Source: Serratia odorifera (GTDB lineage: Bacteria; Pseudomonadota; Gammaproteobacteria; Enterobacterales; Enterobacteriaceae). From it: a stretch of DNA of 64,000 bases. The notes below the pieces were generated by a model that was not told the origin of the DNA, did not search any database, and saw only the letters and a list, made by a program, of their open reading frames with translations. The stretch spans positions 3,534,001 to 3,598,000 of the forward strand of contig NZ_LR134117.1 of NCBI RefSeq assembly GCF_900635445.1, given 5' to 3'. The position numbers were made by a program, and so were the translations under genes. Positions 1 to 10,435 of this stretch are shown piece after piece. The first letter of the stretch is position 1. The number at the start of each line of letters is the position of its first letter.

Positions 1-252
1 CCTGATCGGCCCGACGGTGATATCCGGACTGCGGCGCAGCAGGTTGAACAGCCCCATGCGGAACTGCCGGGCAAAACGTTCGTTGATGATTTCCAGCGCG
101 TGCAGACGCTCGCGCACCACGCGGCGCTGGGTGGTGGGATCGTAAGGCTTGACGTCGCTGTCGTTGCCGACAGTTGCCGCAGGCTCATCGCCTTCGGCTT
201 CGCCGTTGAGCAAGGCATCGATCTCTGCCTGTGAAAGAATACTGTCGCCCAT
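1..252 (-). CDS. fliM: Flagellar motor switch protein FliM, N-terminal part (cut by window edge)
   Basis: Only the first 84 codons lie in the window; the gene continues beyond base 1. The product begins MGDSILSQAEIDALLNG, the conserved FliM peptide that binds phosphorylated CheY. It then runs into the middle domain (RRVVRERLHALEIINERFAR). In the family, FliM sits in the C-ring with FliG and FliN and switches rotation direction. It starts 6 bases downstream of the fliL stop codon, so the two are translated from one message. The start ATG is fixed by the conserved N-terminus. Confidence 0.95.
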   Translation of the reverse strand, partial: MGDSILSQAEIDALLNGEAEGDEPAATVGNDSDVKPYDPTTQRRVVRERLHALEIINERFARQFRMGLFNLLRRSPDITVGPIR

Positions 253-258
253 GGGTAA

Positions 259-744
259 TTACCGCAGTATGAACGCGGTGAACAGCACATCGCTGACCAC
301 CTGCTTCGGTTGGCCTTTAACCAGCGGTGGACTGAGTACGTCCTTGATCTGCGCCACCAGTTGCTGTTTTCCTTGCTCGTTCGCCAGTTGCGCGGCTTCC
401 TGGCGGGACAGCAGCATCAGCAGACGACTGCGGACCTCCGGCAGGAAATCGTTCAACTGACGGCGGGTCGCCTCGTCCGGCAGGCGCAGCGTCAAACCGA
501 TGTACAGCACCCGATCCGGATTGTTGTCCGGCGTCAGCAGATTGACGGTAAAGGTATCGAGCGGCATGAATACCGGCGCCGTAGGCGGCTGCGGCTTGGC
601 GGCGACCGGAGCGCCGTCGTTCTTCTGCTGCAATAGCCACCAGCTGTAACCCGCGGCGCCACAGGCAGCGACGGTGATCAACAGCAGCAATATAACCAGT
701 AGCGAGCGCTTTTTCGCTGCGGTTGGTAGAGTATTTTGGGACAT
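259..744 (-). CDS. fliL: Flagellar basal body-associated protein FliL
   Basis: 161 aa. A short cytoplasmic N-terminus is followed by one membrane segment near residues 15-35 ([20 protein letters not shown]). A periplasmic FliL domain follows, with the family stretch [23 protein letters not shown] in two adjoining pieces and a C-terminus ending FTAFILR. FliL is an inner-membrane protein around the MS ring that associates with the stator and affects torque and swarming. Length matches enteric FliL (about 155 aa). It lies upstream of fliM, but unlike the tightly packed fliG-fliK genes it is separated from fliK by about 190 bases. Confidence 0.95.
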   Translation of the reverse strand: MSQNTLPTAAKKRSLLVILLLLITVAACGAAGYSWWLLQQKNDGAPVAAKPQPPTAPVFMPLDTFTVNLLTPDNNPDRVLYIGLTLRLPDEATRRQLNDFLPEVRSRLLMLLSRQEAAQLANEQGKQQLVAQIKDVLSPPLVKGQPKQVVSDVLFTAFILR

Positions 745-936
745 TAGCTAATCAAATTCCTGTTATTGACACGGGGAACGTCACCCGTGAATACCCGCCA
801 TGGTTAACGCGCATCATAGTGGGTATGACCCCCCAAACCGTAAGGGGAAACGATGGCCTTATTATCCCGTCAATTCGGGCGTGCAATGGCCTGAATAGAC
901 GGGGAAAAGCCTCCCAGCTTCAGCGTTAGCCGTGAC
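745..936. other. Intergenic spacer between fliK and fliL
   Basis: 192 bases with no supported gene, in the middle of a fli operon whose other genes overlap or nearly touch. It contains an imperfect hairpin-like stretch near 776-796 (ACGGGGAACGT...ACCCGT). On the minus strand a TATGAT hexamer is the only promoter-like element I could see. An internal promoter for fliLMNOPQR is possible, but I found no convincing sigma-28 or -35/-10 pair. Confidence 0.4.
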
Positions 937-2130
937 TCAGGCGAAAATATCGACGCCGTCCACCGCCCGAGCCATGGCCTGCAGACCGGCCGGTGCCACC
1001 ACGGCGTCAAGCGGCGCATCGCTGTCGCCGTGCTGCGGCTGATAAGACGAGTGACCGCTGCCATTGGACGCCTGCTGCTGCGGTTGCGGCATTGATTCGC
1101 TACCGACGCTGCTCTGACCCAGGTTGATACCGCTTTCCGCCAGCGCATGACGCAGTTGCGGCATCGACGCTTCCACTGCTGCGCGCACCTGGCCGTGTGC
1201 CGAGGCGATATGCAACTGCGCCTGGTTATCGTCAAGCTTCAGGGTAATCTGCAATGCGCCCAGCTCTTGTGGATGCAAACGCAGTTCCGCACTTTGCTGG
1301 CCGTTGCGGTGGAACATCAGTACCTGCTGACTCAGCGCCTGCTGCCATTCCGGACTGCCGAGCTGTGCGTTCAACTGCGGCGTCGTCGCAGCGGTGAGCT
1401 GTGCGCTGGAGTGGGCGTTGGCTGCGATCGGGCTGGACACGGGCGGCATCATGGCCGGCGACGACGGGCTGTGGGATGGGGAGGCGCCGTCGGTCGGCAT
1501 GCGATGTCCAGCGACGTTGGCCGCCTCGCTATCGGCGACTAACGCCGTATCCGTCTGCGTCACCGCAGCGCTCAATGGCTGCTCAGGCTGGCGACCGGTC
1601 GGTGCGTTGGCCTGGCCGGACGGGTGCGGCGTCACGGCGGGGCGCAGGGAAGGCAATGCGCGCTCGGCGGTGGTCACCGGCGCAAGCGTAGCGCTGGCGT
1701 GGTCGGGCGGCGTTGGGCTGGTCAACGGCGACGATGGACTGGCCGGCAACATGGCGAACAGCGCTTGCAGGGTGGCGTCATCCAGTTCTGTTAGCCCCTT
1801 CAGCGGCGTGCTGTCGCCGTGGTGCGATGCCGGCAATACGTCATCGGGCAAGCGGGAGACGCCAGTCAGGCTTGGGTCAGCGTCCGGCTGCGTCAGCGCC
1901 GACAACAGCGCCTCAAGCGACTGACGGGTCAGAGGCGACACGGGTTGCTGTTCGGCGGACAGATGCTCGGTGGTCAAGAGGCCGCCGCGGTTCGCCGTCG
2001 GCAGCACCCGTGCGCCGAGCAGTTGAGCAAAACCCGCAGACCATTGCGCGGCGTCCAGCGGCAGCGCCGCCCGATCGGGCGTGGCGCTATCAACGGCCGG
2101 TGACAGGCCGGCCAACAGGGTCAGATTCAT
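937..2130 (-). CDS. fliK: Flagellar hook-length control protein FliK
   Basis: 397 aa. The long N-terminal and middle region is rich in Pro, Ser, Thr and Ala (about residues 100-240), as expected for the poorly conserved ruler part. The C-terminal domain, about residues 250-350, carries the conserved pattern AELRLHPQELGALQI, then LKLDDNQAQLHIAS and VRAAVEASMPQLRHAL, which marks FliK. FliK is exported by the flagellar apparatus, measures hook length and switches FlhB from hook to filament substrates. Its start overlaps the fliJ stop by 4 bases. Length is close to enteric FliK (about 375-405 aa). Confidence 0.95.
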   Translation of the reverse strand: MNLTLLAGLSPAVDSATPDRAALPLDAAQWSAGFAQLLGARVLPTANRGGLLTTEHLSAEQQPVSPLTRQSLEALLSALTQPDADPSLTGVSRLPDDVLPASHHGDSTPLKGLTELDDATLQALFAMLPASPSSPLTSPTPPDHASATLAPVTTAERALPSLRPAVTPHPSGQANAPTGRQPEQPLSAAVTQTDTALVADSEAANVAGHRMPTDGASPSHSPSSPAMMPPVSSPIAANAHSSAQLTAATTPQLNAQLGSPEWQQALSQQVLMFHRNGQQSAELRLHPQELGALQITLKLDDNQAQLHIASAHGQVRAAVEASMPQLRHALAESGINLGQSSVGSESMPQPQQQASNGSGHSSYQPQHGDSDAPLDAVVAPAGLQAMARAVDGVDIFA

Positions 2131-2573
2131 GGGGTGGTATTCCTATGTGAGCAACGTTGAGCGAACTCATCCATCAATTTTTGGTCACGTTTGTTATCCA
2201 GCAGCCGTTCGGCATCAAGCGCGCGGGTGTGCAGCGTTTCGAAGGCGTTTAATCGCTGCTGTTTGTCCTGCCACTGCTTGACGGCCTGGTCCACTTTTTG
2301 ACTCCATTGCAGCAATTGTTGTCGATGTTGGCTAATCGCCTGTTCCAGGGTGCCGATAAATTGCTGATAATTTTGCCAACTGGCGGCACCCATGCCATCG
2401 CTCAGCGTGCTGTTCAAGGTGTGGCGATATTCGTCCTGATAATTGAGCAGCATCGACAGCTGCTGCTCCGCAGCCTGCTGCGCCTGGCGTAGCTGACCGA
2501 GCTGCCGAGCCGCCTGTTCCACGGCATCTTGCGCCAAATTGCGCAACGTAATCAGCGGTGATGATGTTTTCAT
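2127..2573 (-). CDS. fliJ: Flagellar export chaperone FliJ
   Basis: 148 aa, almost entirely heptad-like and rich in Gln and Leu (for example AARQLGQLRQAQQAAEQQL), consistent with the antiparallel coiled coil of FliJ. FliJ is the stalk-like subunit in the FliI ATPase hexamer and helps deliver chaperone-substrate complexes to the export gate. Length equals the enteric protein (147 aa). It lies 16 bases after fliI and overlaps fliK by 4 bases. Confidence 0.95.
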   Translation of the reverse strand: MKTSSPLITLRNLAQDAVEQAARQLGQLRQAQQAAEQQLSMLLNYQDEYRHTLNSTLSDGMGAASWQNYQQFIGTLEQAISQHRQQLLQWSQKVDQAVKQWQDKQQRLNAFETLHTRALDAERLLDNKRDQKLMDEFAQRCSHRNTTP

Positions 2574-2589
2574 GGTGTTCTCCGCCGGG

Positions 2590-3952
2590 TTAAACCATCA
2601 ACTGCCGCAATTGATCGCACGCGTCGTCATAGCCGCTGCGTTCAAAAATGCCCTGTTGCAGATAGGCCTCCATCTGCGGGTAGAGCGTCATCGCCTTGTC
2701 GAGCAACGGGTCGCTGCCAGCGGCATAGGCGCCAACGCTGATCAGATCGCGGTTGCGCTGATAGCTGGCCAGCATCTGCTTGAAATTGCGCACGCGCCGA
2801 TAATGCTCATCATCGATCAGGGCGGTCATCGCACGGCTGATCGACGCTTCGATATCTATCGCCGGATAGTGGCCGGCCTCGGCCAGGCGGCGTGACAGCA
2901 CCACGTGGCCGTCCAGAATGGCGCGTGCCGAATCGGCGATCGGATCCTGCTGATCGTCGCCTTCGGTCAATACGGTATAAAATGCGGTGATCGAGCCGCC
3001 GCCGCTGATGCCGTTGCCGGCGCGCTCCACCAGCGCCGGCAGTTTGGCGAATACCGACGGCGGGTAGCCTTTGGTGGCCGGCGGTTCGCCGATCGCCAGA
3101 GCGATTTCGCGCTGCGCCATGGCATAGCGGGTGAGGGAGTCCATAATCAGCAGCACGTGCTGGCCGCGATCGCGGAAGTCTTCGGCGATGCGTGTGGCAT
3201 AGGCGGCGCCCTGCATGCGCAACAGCGGCGACACGTCGGCCGGCGCGGCGATCACCACCGAACGCGCGCGACCCGCGGCACCGAGAATGTTTTCAATAAA
3301 GTCTTTGACTTCGCGACCGCGTTCGCCGATTAGACCGACCACGATCACGTCGGCCTGGGTATAACGCGCCATCATGCCGAGCAGTACGCTTTTGCCAACG
3401 CCGGAACCGGCCGAACAGCCCCATCCGCTGGCCGCGGCCGACGGTGAGCAAGCCGTTGATGGTGCGTACGCCAACGTCCAGCACCTGCGCGATCGGGGTA
3501 CGCTGCAACGGGTTGAACGGCGCGGTGAAAAGCGGTGCGCGGTAGCCGGTATCGGGGGCAGGCAGGCCGTCGAGCGGCTTGGCGCTGCCGTCCAATACGC
3601 GCCCGAGCAGCGCCGGCCCCAGTGGCAGCTGTTTGCCGGCATGTTGGCCTTCGGGGGCAACGCGGGCGTAGACGCGCGCGCCGGGCACAATGCCTTCGAC
3701 ATCTTCCAGCGGCATCAGAAACAGATGCTGGCCGTTAAAACCGACCACTTCGCTTTCCACCTCCTGCACCTCGCCGGCGTGGTGCCGTTCGATCAGGCAG
3801 GTGGCGCCGAGCGGCAGTTGCAACCCGGTAGCTTCCAGCACCAGGCCGGTGGCGCGGGTCAGGCGACCGTAACGGCGCACCGTCGGTGCCTGCGCGATAC
3901 GCTGTTCCAGCGTATCCAGGCTGGTTAGCCAGCGGTTGAGGCGCTGAGTCAT
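2590..3952 (-). CDS. fliI: Flagellum-specific ATPase FliI (apparent frameshift)
   Basis: Restored length is 453 aa. The first part begins [19 protein letters not shown] and runs to GRGQRMGLF. The second part, in another frame, resumes at the Walker A motif [12 protein letters not shown] and continues through [10 protein letters not shown], the Walker B region [13 protein letters not shown] and a C-terminus ending DQLRQLMV. The frame changes within 3408-3413, where one extra base (TTCGGCC in place of TTCGCC or similar, minus strand) shifts the frame. FliI energises flagellar export with FliH and FliJ. The start ATG shares a base with the fliH stop (TAATG). The frameshift falls just before the P-loop, so as written the enzyme would be dead. 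A sequence error is likelier, because both halves are well conserved. Confidence 0.9.
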
Positions 3953-4656
3953 TACAGCTCTCCCGGCGCGGCCAAACGGCACAGTTCATGCCAGCGGGTA
4001 GCCAGCGTGGCATCGAGGTCGCCGTCTTGTGCGCTGACCTTGCAACCGCCCGGGTGCAGCTGTCCGTCAGCCAGCAATCGCCAACCGTGCAGGCTCAACG
4101 TGACGCCAAGCTGCTGTTCGACACGCTCATAGTCGTCCGGATGCACGCGCAACTGCGGCTTGCCGCTGAACATCGGCTCTTGTTGGATCAATTGCTGAAT
4201 TTGCGCCAGCAGAGCGGTGCCGTCGCACACCGGCGGTTGGCCAAGCACCTGCCTGGCAGCGGTCAGCGCCAGCTGCATCAGGCGTGAAGCGATCACGCTG
4301 TCCAGCGCGTCCAACGTATGCTGGAACTCGTTCACCAGATTTTGCCAGTGCTCGGTCAGCGGCTGTTGCTGCTGCTGTCCTTGCAAGATACCCTGCTGGC
4401 GGCCTTCTTCCAGTCCGGTCTGGAAACCGGCCTGGTAACCTTTTTGCTGACCGTCGGCATAGCCCGATTGCTGTCCCTGCTGTTGCGCCTGCAAACGCAG
4501 CGTTTCCAACTGTTGTTGCGGGTCAATAGGCGCGTCAAGCGGCAACGGTTCCTGGTCCGGCGTCGCCAGCAGCGGTGATGGTGCCACCGGGGGCTGTTCC
4601 GCCAGGTCATTGAGCGACCACGGCTGCCAGGCCAGGCTGTTGATGCGATCAGACAT
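3952..4656 (-). CDS. fliH: Flagellar assembly protein FliH
   Basis: About 234 aa starting [13 protein letters not shown], which overlaps the end of fliG by 8 bases as is usual in enterics. An in-frame start five codons upstream is possible but less likely. The middle (about residues 65-110) is rich in Gln and Gly with repeated GxxxG-type spacing ([21 protein letters not shown]), typical of FliH. The C-terminal half resembles the V-ATPase E-subunit-like domain that binds FliI. FliH holds FliI at the export gate and regulates its ATPase activity. Confidence 0.94.
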   Translation of the reverse strand: MSDRINSLAWQPWSLNDLAEQPPVAPSPLLATPDQEPLPLDAPIDPQQQLETLRLQAQQQGQQSGYADGQQKGYQAGFQTGLEEGRQQGILQGQQQQQPLTEHWQNLVNEFQHTLDALDSVIASRLMQLALTAARQVLGQPPVCDGTALLAQIQQLIQQEPMFSGKPQLRVHPDDYERVEQQLGVTLSLHGWRLLADGQLHPGGCKVSAQDGDLDATLATRWHELCRLAAPGEL

Positions 4657-5641
4657 AGGTGTCCTCACCACCGCCGATGATCATTTCGCCGCTTTCCGCC
4701 AAACGACGCACGATCAGCAAAATGGCCTTCTGTTCGTTTTCCACCTGCGACATGCGCACCGGGCCGCGATTGGCCAAATCGTCGCGCAGAATATCGGCGG
4801 CGCGTTGCGACATATTGCGCAGGAACTTCTCGCGCAGCGGCTGTTCGGCTCCTTTCAGCGCGATCAGCAGCGACTCGCCTTCCACTTCCTGCAACAGGCG
4901 CTGGATGCTGCGATCGTCGACCTCGACCAGATTTTCGAACAGGAACATCTCGTCGATGATCTTCTGCGCCAGTTCGCCGTCGTATTCACGCATTGCGTCA
5001 ATGACCGCTTCTTCCTGCTGGGTTTTCATCAGGTTGATGATCTCGGCGGCGGTGCGTACGCCACCCATTTTGCTGCGCTTGAGGTTTTGGCCGTCAAGCA
5101 GGTTATTGAGCACCTCGGTCAACTCGGCCAGTGCAGCCGGCTGTACGCCGCCGAAGGTGGCAATACGCAACATCACATCGTTGCGCAGCCGTTCGTCGAA
5201 CTGCGCCAGAATATCCGCCGCCTGCCCACGTTTCAGGTGAACCAGAATGGTGGCGATGATCTGCGGGTGTTCGTCGCGGATCAGATCGGCGGCGCTCTGT
5301 GGCTCCATAAAGTTGAGCGTTTCCATACCGGTAGTGGTTTCGCGCGACTCGAGAATATCCTCCAGCAGGCTGGCGGCGCGTTCTTCTCCCAGCGCCTTGA
5401 CCAGTACCGATCGCAAGTAGTCGCTGGCATTGACGCTGAGCGCCGCGTACTGCTCGGCGTCGTCTTCGAACTCGCGCAGTATCTCACTCAGTTGCTTGTG
5501 CGACACCTGGCGCATGCTGGCCATGGTGCCACTCAGTTGCTGAACCTCACGTGAAGAAAGGTGTTTGAACACCTCGGCGGCGCGGTCCTCTCCCAGCGTC
5601 ATCAGCAGAATGGCGCTCTTTTCTGTACCTGTCAGACTCAT
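4649..5641 (-). CDS. fliG: Flagellar motor switch protein FliG
   Basis: 330 aa, the usual enteric length. The N-terminus [28 protein letters not shown], given here in overlapping parts, is the FliF-binding domain. [14 protein letters not shown] in the middle domain and the charged C-terminal torque helix ([23 protein letters not shown], split here) are clear. FliG links the MS ring to the C-ring and interacts with MotA. It overlaps fliF by 4 bases and fliH by 8, so the three are translationally coupled. Confidence 0.97.
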   Translation of the reverse strand: MSLTGTEKSAILLMTLGEDRAAEVFKHLSSREVQQLSGTMASMRQVSHKQLSEILREFEDDAEQYAALSVNASDYLRSVLVKALGEERAASLLEDILESRETTTGMETLNFMEPQSAADLIRDEHPQIIATILVHLKRGQAADILAQFDERLRNDVMLRIATFGGVQPAALAELTEVLNNLLDGQNLKRSKMGGVRTAAEIINLMKTQQEEAVIDAMREYDGELAQKIIDEMFLFENLVEVDDRSIQRLLQEVEGESLLIALKGAEQPLREKFLRNMSQRAADILRDDLANRGPVRMSQVENEQKAILLIVRRLAESGEMIIGGGEDTYV

Positions 5642-7359
5642 ATCTCGTTACTCATCCATTGGCGGATTACCAGGGCGACCACGCGGGGATCCTTGTCCGC
5701 CAGATCGCGGATCCGCTGGCTCTGGACTTCGGCGCTGACGCGCTGCTGCGAACGCTTGTGCTGTACCAGTTCGTCATTGCTCGGCTTACCGGCGTCGGCA
5801 GGGCGGGCGGCAGGGGCGCTGGCGGCGGCAATGGCGGCCTGTTGCTGCGCCTGGCGCTGTTGCAGCTGAGGGCGAACCAGTTTGCGCCACAGCAGCCAGG
5901 CCACTAGCAGGATCAGCAGATAACGGCCAGCGTTCAGCAACGAGTCGATAAACGACTGCGTTTGCCAGAACGGCAGTTCGCCAGCGGTCATTTCAGTTTC
6001 GGTAAACGGTGAATTGACCACGTTCAGCGTGTCACCGCGGGTGCCGGAATAGCCCATCGCTTCGCGCACCAGCGATTCAATCTGCGTCAGCTGCTGTTTG
6101 CTCATCGGTAGCGGCTTGCCGTCCTTGTCGCTGCCGAGCGTGTTCAGCACCACCGCAACCGACAGGCGTTGCACCGCCCCGGATTTATGCTGGGTATGGC
6201 GAATGGTGCGATCCACTTCATAGTTGGTGGTTTCATCGCGGCGACTGTTTTGCGGCTGGCCGTTGCCGTTGCCGTTGCCGGTGGCTGTGTTGCTGGTTTG
6301 CCGCGCGGCAGGGGGGGCGTTGTTGGCGGTGGTATTGGTATTCGCCGTGGCGTCGGCCGCGGGCGTTTCAATCGGCGCGGTGGGCGCTGCGCTCGGCTGG
6401 TTGGATAAAGCCCCCGGCACGCCGCCGACCGGCTGGCCGCCAAGTTGATCGCTCTGGCTCAGCTGTCGTGAACGAATCGCGGCCTTTTCCGGCGTTGGGT
6501 TCGGTTGGTACTGTTCGTCGGTCTGTTCACGGATGGAAAAATCTATCTGCGCGGTGACCTGCGCCCGCACGTTGGCGCTGCCGACGATTGGCGCCAGTAT
6601 TGCTTCAATACGGCGTTGATAGCGATTTTCGACTTCACTGGTGTATTTCAACTGGCTGGCGTTGAGATCGCGTCCGCTGCCGTCGGACTGGGTCAGTAAA
6701 CGACCAGCCTGATCGACCACCGTAACGTTGCCGGGCGGCAAACCGGCGACGCTGCTGGCAACCATATACACGATAGCGTTGATTTGGCCGTCATCGAGCG
6801 CGCGCCCTGGCTGCAGGTTCAGGGTCACCGAAGCGGAAGGGGATTTTTGTTCACGCACGAACAGCGACGGCTTTGGCAGCGCCAGATGCACGCGGGCGTT
6901 CTGCACCGGGCCGAGTGATTCGATGGTGCGCGACAGTTCGCCTTCCAGGGCGCGCTGATAATTGATCTGCTCACTGAACTGGCTGATGCCGAACTTTTCC
7001 TGATCCAGCAGTTCAAATCCGACTGCGCCGCCTTTCGGCAAGCCTTGTTGCGCCAGACGCAAGCGGGTTTCGTGCACTTTTTCTGCCGGGATCATCAGCG
7101 CTGCGCCGTTTTCGGCAAAACGGTAGGGGATATTCATCTGCGTCAGTTGGGTGACGATGGCGCCGCCGTCGCGGTCGTTAAGATTGCTGTACAGCACGCG
7201 ATAATCCGGGCTTTTTGCCCATAACAACAATGCGACAACGATGGCTATCGCCGCCGAGGCCGCCACCAGCAACGGGATTTTGGGGTTGGCGCGCAGGCGA
7301 TTCCACTGGGCCTGAAGGCCATTTTCACGGTTTTCGCCGGCGGAGAGTGACGCGCTCAT
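5638..7359 (-). CDS. fliF: Flagellar MS-ring protein FliF
   Basis: 573 aa. A first membrane segment lies near residues 28-47 ([20 protein letters not shown]) and a second near 455-475 ([19 protein letters not shown]), with a large periplasmic ring-building region between. The ring-building motif [17 protein letters not shown] is visible. A Pro/Ala/Asn/Thr-rich linker occurs around residues 320-370. The cytoplasmic C-terminus ends [10 protein letters not shown], the FliG-binding tail. FliF forms the inner-membrane ring on which the basal body is built. It is the first gene of the fliFGHIJK operon and is divergent from fliE. Confidence 0.97.
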   Translation of the reverse strand: MSASLSAGENRENGLQAQWNRLRANPKIPLLVAASAAIAIVVALLLWAKSPDYRVLYSNLNDRDGGAIVTQLTQMNIPYRFAENGAALMIPAEKVHETRLRLAQQGLPKGGAVGFELLDQEKFGISQFSEQINYQRALEGELSRTIESLGPVQNARVHLALPKPSLFVREQKSPSASVTLNLQPGRALDDGQINAIVYMVASSVAGLPPGNVTVVDQAGRLLTQSDGSGRDLNASQLKYTSEVENRYQRRIEAILAPIVGSANVRAQVTAQIDFSIREQTDEQYQPNPTPEKAAIRSRQLSQSDQLGGQPVGGVPGALSNQPSAAPTAPIETPAADATANTNTTANNAPPAARQTSNTATGNGNGNGQPQNSRRDETTNYEVDRTIRHTQHKSGAVQRLSVAVVLNTLGSDKDGKPLPMSKQQLTQIESLVREAMGYSGTRGDTLNVVNSPFTETEMTAGELPFWQTQSFIDSLLNAGRYLLILLVAWLLWRKLVRPQLQQRQAQQQAAIAAASAPAARPADAGKPSNDELVQHKRSQQRVSAEVQSQRIRDLADKDPRVVALVIRQWMSNEI

Positions 7360-7699
7360 GCTTGCCCCTTGCCTGGCAGATGAACGATATGGTTAGCGTT
7401 GTGTGGTGACAAAACTGGCTCCCTGATGCACATAACTTAACGGACTACGCCCTTTGTCTTTCAGCTGTTTGGTTGTTGGTTGCGCGTTGCCGCAGAGATA
7501 CAACTCGAAATCCATTGGGTAGATAGCGTCCCCATTTTCGGATGCCATATTTGCATTTAACGCCAAGTTTGATGGCTCGATAAGCCGTGTTTTTTGCAGT
7601 TAATTAGCCGCTTTAGCGCTATTGGGGTGTGTTAGGGTGTGCACCATCGGAATTGTCTCGGGTACAACGCTGCCCGACAAAAAACCAACCGGGGGACGC
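7360..7699. promoter_or_regulatory. Divergent fliF/fliE promoter region
   Basis: About 340 bases between the divergent fliF and fliE starts, locally A/T-richer than the genes (for example around 7560-7620). In enteric bacteria this spacer carries class II, FlhDC-dependent promoters for both operons. I could not place an FlhDC box or a -10 with confidence, so the regulatory call rests on position and family knowledge. A Shine-Dalgarno stretch GGGGGA sits at 7691-7696 just before fliE. Confidence 0.55.
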
Positions 7700-8014
7700 G
7701 TGGCGATTCAAGGCATCGAAGGGGTATTACAACAATTACAGGCAACGGCTCTCCAGGCCGGTGGCATCACCAATGCCCCTCCGGCGCAGGGAGCCAGTTT
7801 CGCCAGCGAACTGAAGGCGGCGATCGGCAAAATTAGCAACATCCAGCAAACCGCGCGCCAGCAGGCGCAGAATTTTGAAATGGGCGTGCCGGGCATCAGC
7901 CTCAACGACGTTATGGTGGATCTGCAAAAATCGTCGGTATCGCTGCAAATGGGGATTCAGGTCCGCAACAAGCTGGTTGCGGCCTATCAAGACGTAATGA
8001 ATATGCAGGTGTAG
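7700..8014 (+). CDS. fliE: Flagellar hook-basal body complex protein FliE
   Basis: 104 aa with a GTG start at 7700. The start was chosen because the product then begins (M)[17 protein letters not shown], which aligns with enteric FliE and gives exactly its usual length, and because GGGGGA precedes it. The C-terminus [20 protein letters not shown] and [14 protein letters not shown] is the conserved helical region. FliE is the adaptor between the MS ring and the rod and is exported early. It is transcribed alone, away from fliF, and is convergent with the gtr-like block. Confidence 0.95.
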   Translation: MAIQGIEGVLQQLQATALQAGGITNAPPAQGASFASELKAAIGKISNIQQTARQQAQNFEMGVPGISLNDVMVDLQKSSVSLQMGIQVRNKLVAAYQDVMNMQV

Positions 8015-8022
8015 TACGCCAG

Positions 8023-8047
8023 GGCGGGGATGGGAGCGATCCCCGCC
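8023..8047. terminator. Hairpin between convergent fliE and the gtr-like cassette
   Basis: A perfect 9-bp stem (GGCGGGGAT at 8023-8031 with ATCCCCGCC at 8039-8047) and a 7-base loop lie in the 37-base gap between two convergent genes. No T-run follows on either strand, so efficiency as an intrinsic terminator is uncertain. Confidence 0.55.
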
Positions 8048-8051
8048 GCGG

Positions 8052-9506
8052 TTAATCAATCACAATATTCCGCGTGTAAACCAACAGGCTTTTTTCATTA
8101 ACGGCAATCACCCTGACGGGATCGCCATAATGGCGCTTGATCAACTCGGCCATCGCCGGGGTATCCGCGATAAAAAAGTCGCCGCCGCGTGTATACCACC
8201 GAGCGTCAGACAACCATCTGCTGGCAGAGATTTTATGCGTATTCTGGTCTATCTCGATTGGCGCAATGGAAATATCACCGTCTATAGACACTGAGGAAGC
8301 ATACCAAAAGCTGGCATAGCCCCGTTGCAGGTGGTTATTTCTGATCGCGTCTTTCAACTGATTGATAATTTCGTCCGGATTGTTGCGCAGCGGCTCAGCA
8401 CGCCAGCTCCCGGCGGTGGCAATAATAAACACCGCCGTCAGCAAATATGACACCTTCGCGTTCATCTCTATGTTTCTGGCAATAAAGATGGCGCCAAAAA
8501 TAAATACCGGTACCAGATAGCGCACGGCATATACGTCGATGGGCCTGTTGCTGATCAGGTAGGCCGGGATCATGATCAGTGCCGCCAATCCCAGGGTGAT
8601 ATCCAACGGGGAAAGGCTCTTGATTTTCTTTGCAGCCCGCGCAAGGTACAAGAAGAACATCAGCATGCCAAACAGATTGATCAGGTAAAACAGGGTTTGC
8701 TTGCTGGTCGGCGCCTTGCCAAAGATATCCGCATTGAAATAAAGAATTAGCCCCTTGGTGAACAGGTACAGGTTGTTGCCGATATCATCAAAGTTGACGA
8801 AGGTGGGAGAGGGAATACCGGGAAGATAAAATCCCCCCAGCGCATCAAACCCGGCAGCAATCAGTTTGGCCAACAGAGAGGACAGAATAACCATGACGAC
8901 GACGCCGGCATGCTTTGCTGATTTTTGCTGGTACGCCGCATAGCCGTAGGATAGACACAGTGGCACGACCGCCAGATAGCTGCTGATATTATCGCTGAAC
9001 AAAGTAATGGCAAGCAGCAGGCCCAACGCAATCAGGCAACTGACGCCACCGCGATTGGCATATCTGTCGGCAAGCATAAAGCAACCGAGTATGTAGATAT
9101 AGGTTCCGATATGTATCACCGGCATCAGGGTGTTTAATGCGGCAAATGCGCCAGGGGCGGCGAAGCCGATAACGATCGGCCACAGATTTTTTTTGCCGTC
9201 TTTTACTGACAGATAAAGTGAAAATACGCTTAACAACGCCAGCATCATTGATGGCAGCAGCGCGGATTGCCAGGCACCATAACCTGCCAGCAACGTGGCT
9301 GCCGCATACCAGATGAGATCGGTGAAATAAAACGAAACGGTAGACAGGCTCCAGCCGCTGAGCAGAATGTTGCCGGCGGCCAGATCCCGCCCCTCTAACA
9401 GACCCGATGCGCCATCGGAGCTGGCAATAATCCCGGCGGTAATCTGCAGATATATAAAGCAAAGCAGTAGAAATAAAGCGAGATATAATGCGGGCTTTTT
9501 AATCAT
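8052..9506 (-). CDS. Polytopic membrane glycosyltransferase-like protein (GtrC/GtrS-type position)
   Basis: 484 aa with roughly ten hydrophobic segments along its length, starting with residues 5-22 (PALYLALFLLLCFIYLQI). A short luminal-type tail ends VYTRNIVID. It is the third gene of a gtrA-gtrB-X cassette, the position of the serotype- or substrate-specific transferase that moves a sugar from the bactoprenol carrier to its acceptor on the periplasmic face. Its start shares one base with the gtrB stop (TAATG). No specific acceptor can be named. Base composition is more A/T-rich than the flanking fli genes, which suggests acquisition. Confidence 0.7.
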   Translation of the reverse strand: MIKKPALYLALFLLLCFIYLQITAGIIASSDGASGLLEGRDLAAGNILLSGWSLSTVSFYFTDLIWYAAATLLAGYGAWQSALLPSMMLALLSVFSLYLSVKDGKKNLWPIVIGFAAPGAFAALNTLMPVIHIGTYIYILGCFMLADRYANRGGVSCLIALGLLLAITLFSDNISSYLAVVPLCLSYGYAAYQQKSAKHAGVVVMVILSSLLAKLIAAGFDALGGFYLPGIPSPTFVNFDDIGNNLYLFTKGLILYFNADIFGKAPTSKQTLFYLINLFGMLMFFLYLARAAKKIKSLSPLDITLGLAALIMIPAYLISNRPIDVYAVRYLVPVFIFGAIFIARNIEMNAKVSYLLTAVFIIATAGSWRAEPLRNNPDEIINQLKDAIRNNHLQRGYASFWYASSVSIDGDISIAPIEIDQNTHKISASRWLSDARWYTRGGDFFIADTPAMAELIKRHYGDPVRVIAVNEKSLLVYTRNIVID

Positions 9507-10435
9507 TACGGTTTTTCTTCCTTAAACGTTTTCTTTATATATCGCGGTCTTTGTTTTGCTTCGGTGTAAATCCTGCCGATATATTCGCCCAGTATGCCGA
9601 TGCCAATCAGCTGAACGCCGCCGAGGAACAGGATCGATATCAATAATGAGGGGTAGCCTCGCACCGGATTACCAAATGCCAGGGTATCGAGCATCATCCA
9701 TGCGCCGTAAAAAAATGAGATACCGGCGATGACAAAGCCGATATAAGACCAGATGCGCAACGGAAAGGTCGAAAAAGAGGTTATGCCTTCCAATGCCAGA
9801 TTCCACAGTTTCCAACCGTTGAATTTAGTGGTGCCGGCAATGCGATCGGCCCGGGTGTATTCAACAATGGCAACCTTGCCGCCTACCCAGGATAATACGC
9901 CTTTCATAAATAAGTTGCGTTCCGGCAACAGCTTTATATTTTCCACCGTTTCGCGCGACATCAGTCGGAAATCACCGACGTTTTCTTCTATTTTTGGGGT
10001 GCTGATTTTATTGTGCAGTCGATAAAACCATTCCGCCGTTTTCCGTTTCATCCGGCCATCGCAGGATCGATCGCTGCGCTTTGCCAACACCACGTCAGCG
10101 CCGCGCTGCCATTTTTCCACCATTAAGGGAATGACGTCGATCGGGTCTTGCAGATCGACGTCAATAGGGATGATTACCTCGCCGGAAGCCGCCTCCAGTC
10201 CGGCGAACAGCGCCGCCTCTTTGCCGAAGTTTCTGGTAAACGAGATGACTTTAACCTGGGGATCGTCGGCGGCAAGATTGACAATGGTGGTTTCGGTAGC
10301 ATCTTTGCTGCCATCATTAATGAAAATAATTTCTACCTGTTGCTGGCTTAATGCTGTATGGGCCCGTACCGAACGATAGAAAATCGGTACCGCTTCCTGC
10401 TCATTGAATACTGGAACTACCAGAGATATTTTCAT
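9506..10435 (-). CDS. gtrB: Bactoprenol glucosyl transferase, GtrB/DPM1-like
   Basis: 309 aa starting [20 protein letters not shown], a GT2 fold. [10 protein letters not shown] and [16 protein letters not shown] carry the acidic metal- and nucleotide-binding residues. Two membrane segments close the protein (about residues 230-255 and 265-290), and the cytoplasmic tail is basic ([14 protein letters not shown]). Family role: transfers a hexose from UDP-sugar to undecaprenyl phosphate on the cytoplasmic face. An upstream in-frame start exists, but the chosen ATG overlaps the gtrA stop by 4 bases and gives the normal length (about 305-310 aa). Confidence 0.9.
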   Translation of the reverse strand: MKISLVVPVFNEQEAVPIFYRSVRAHTALSQQQVEIIFINDGSKDATETTIVNLAADDPQVKVISFTRNFGKEAALFAGLEAASGEVIIPIDVDLQDPIDVIPLMVEKWQRGADVVLAKRSDRSCDGRMKRKTAEWFYRLHNKISTPKIEENVGDFRLMSRETVENIKLLPERNLFMKGVLSWVGGKVAIVEYTRADRIAGTTKFNGWKLWNLALEGITSFSTFPLRIWSYIGFVIAGISFFYGAWMMLDTLAFGNPVRGYPSLLISILFLGGVQLIGIGILGEYIGRIYTEAKQRPRYIKKTFKEEKP

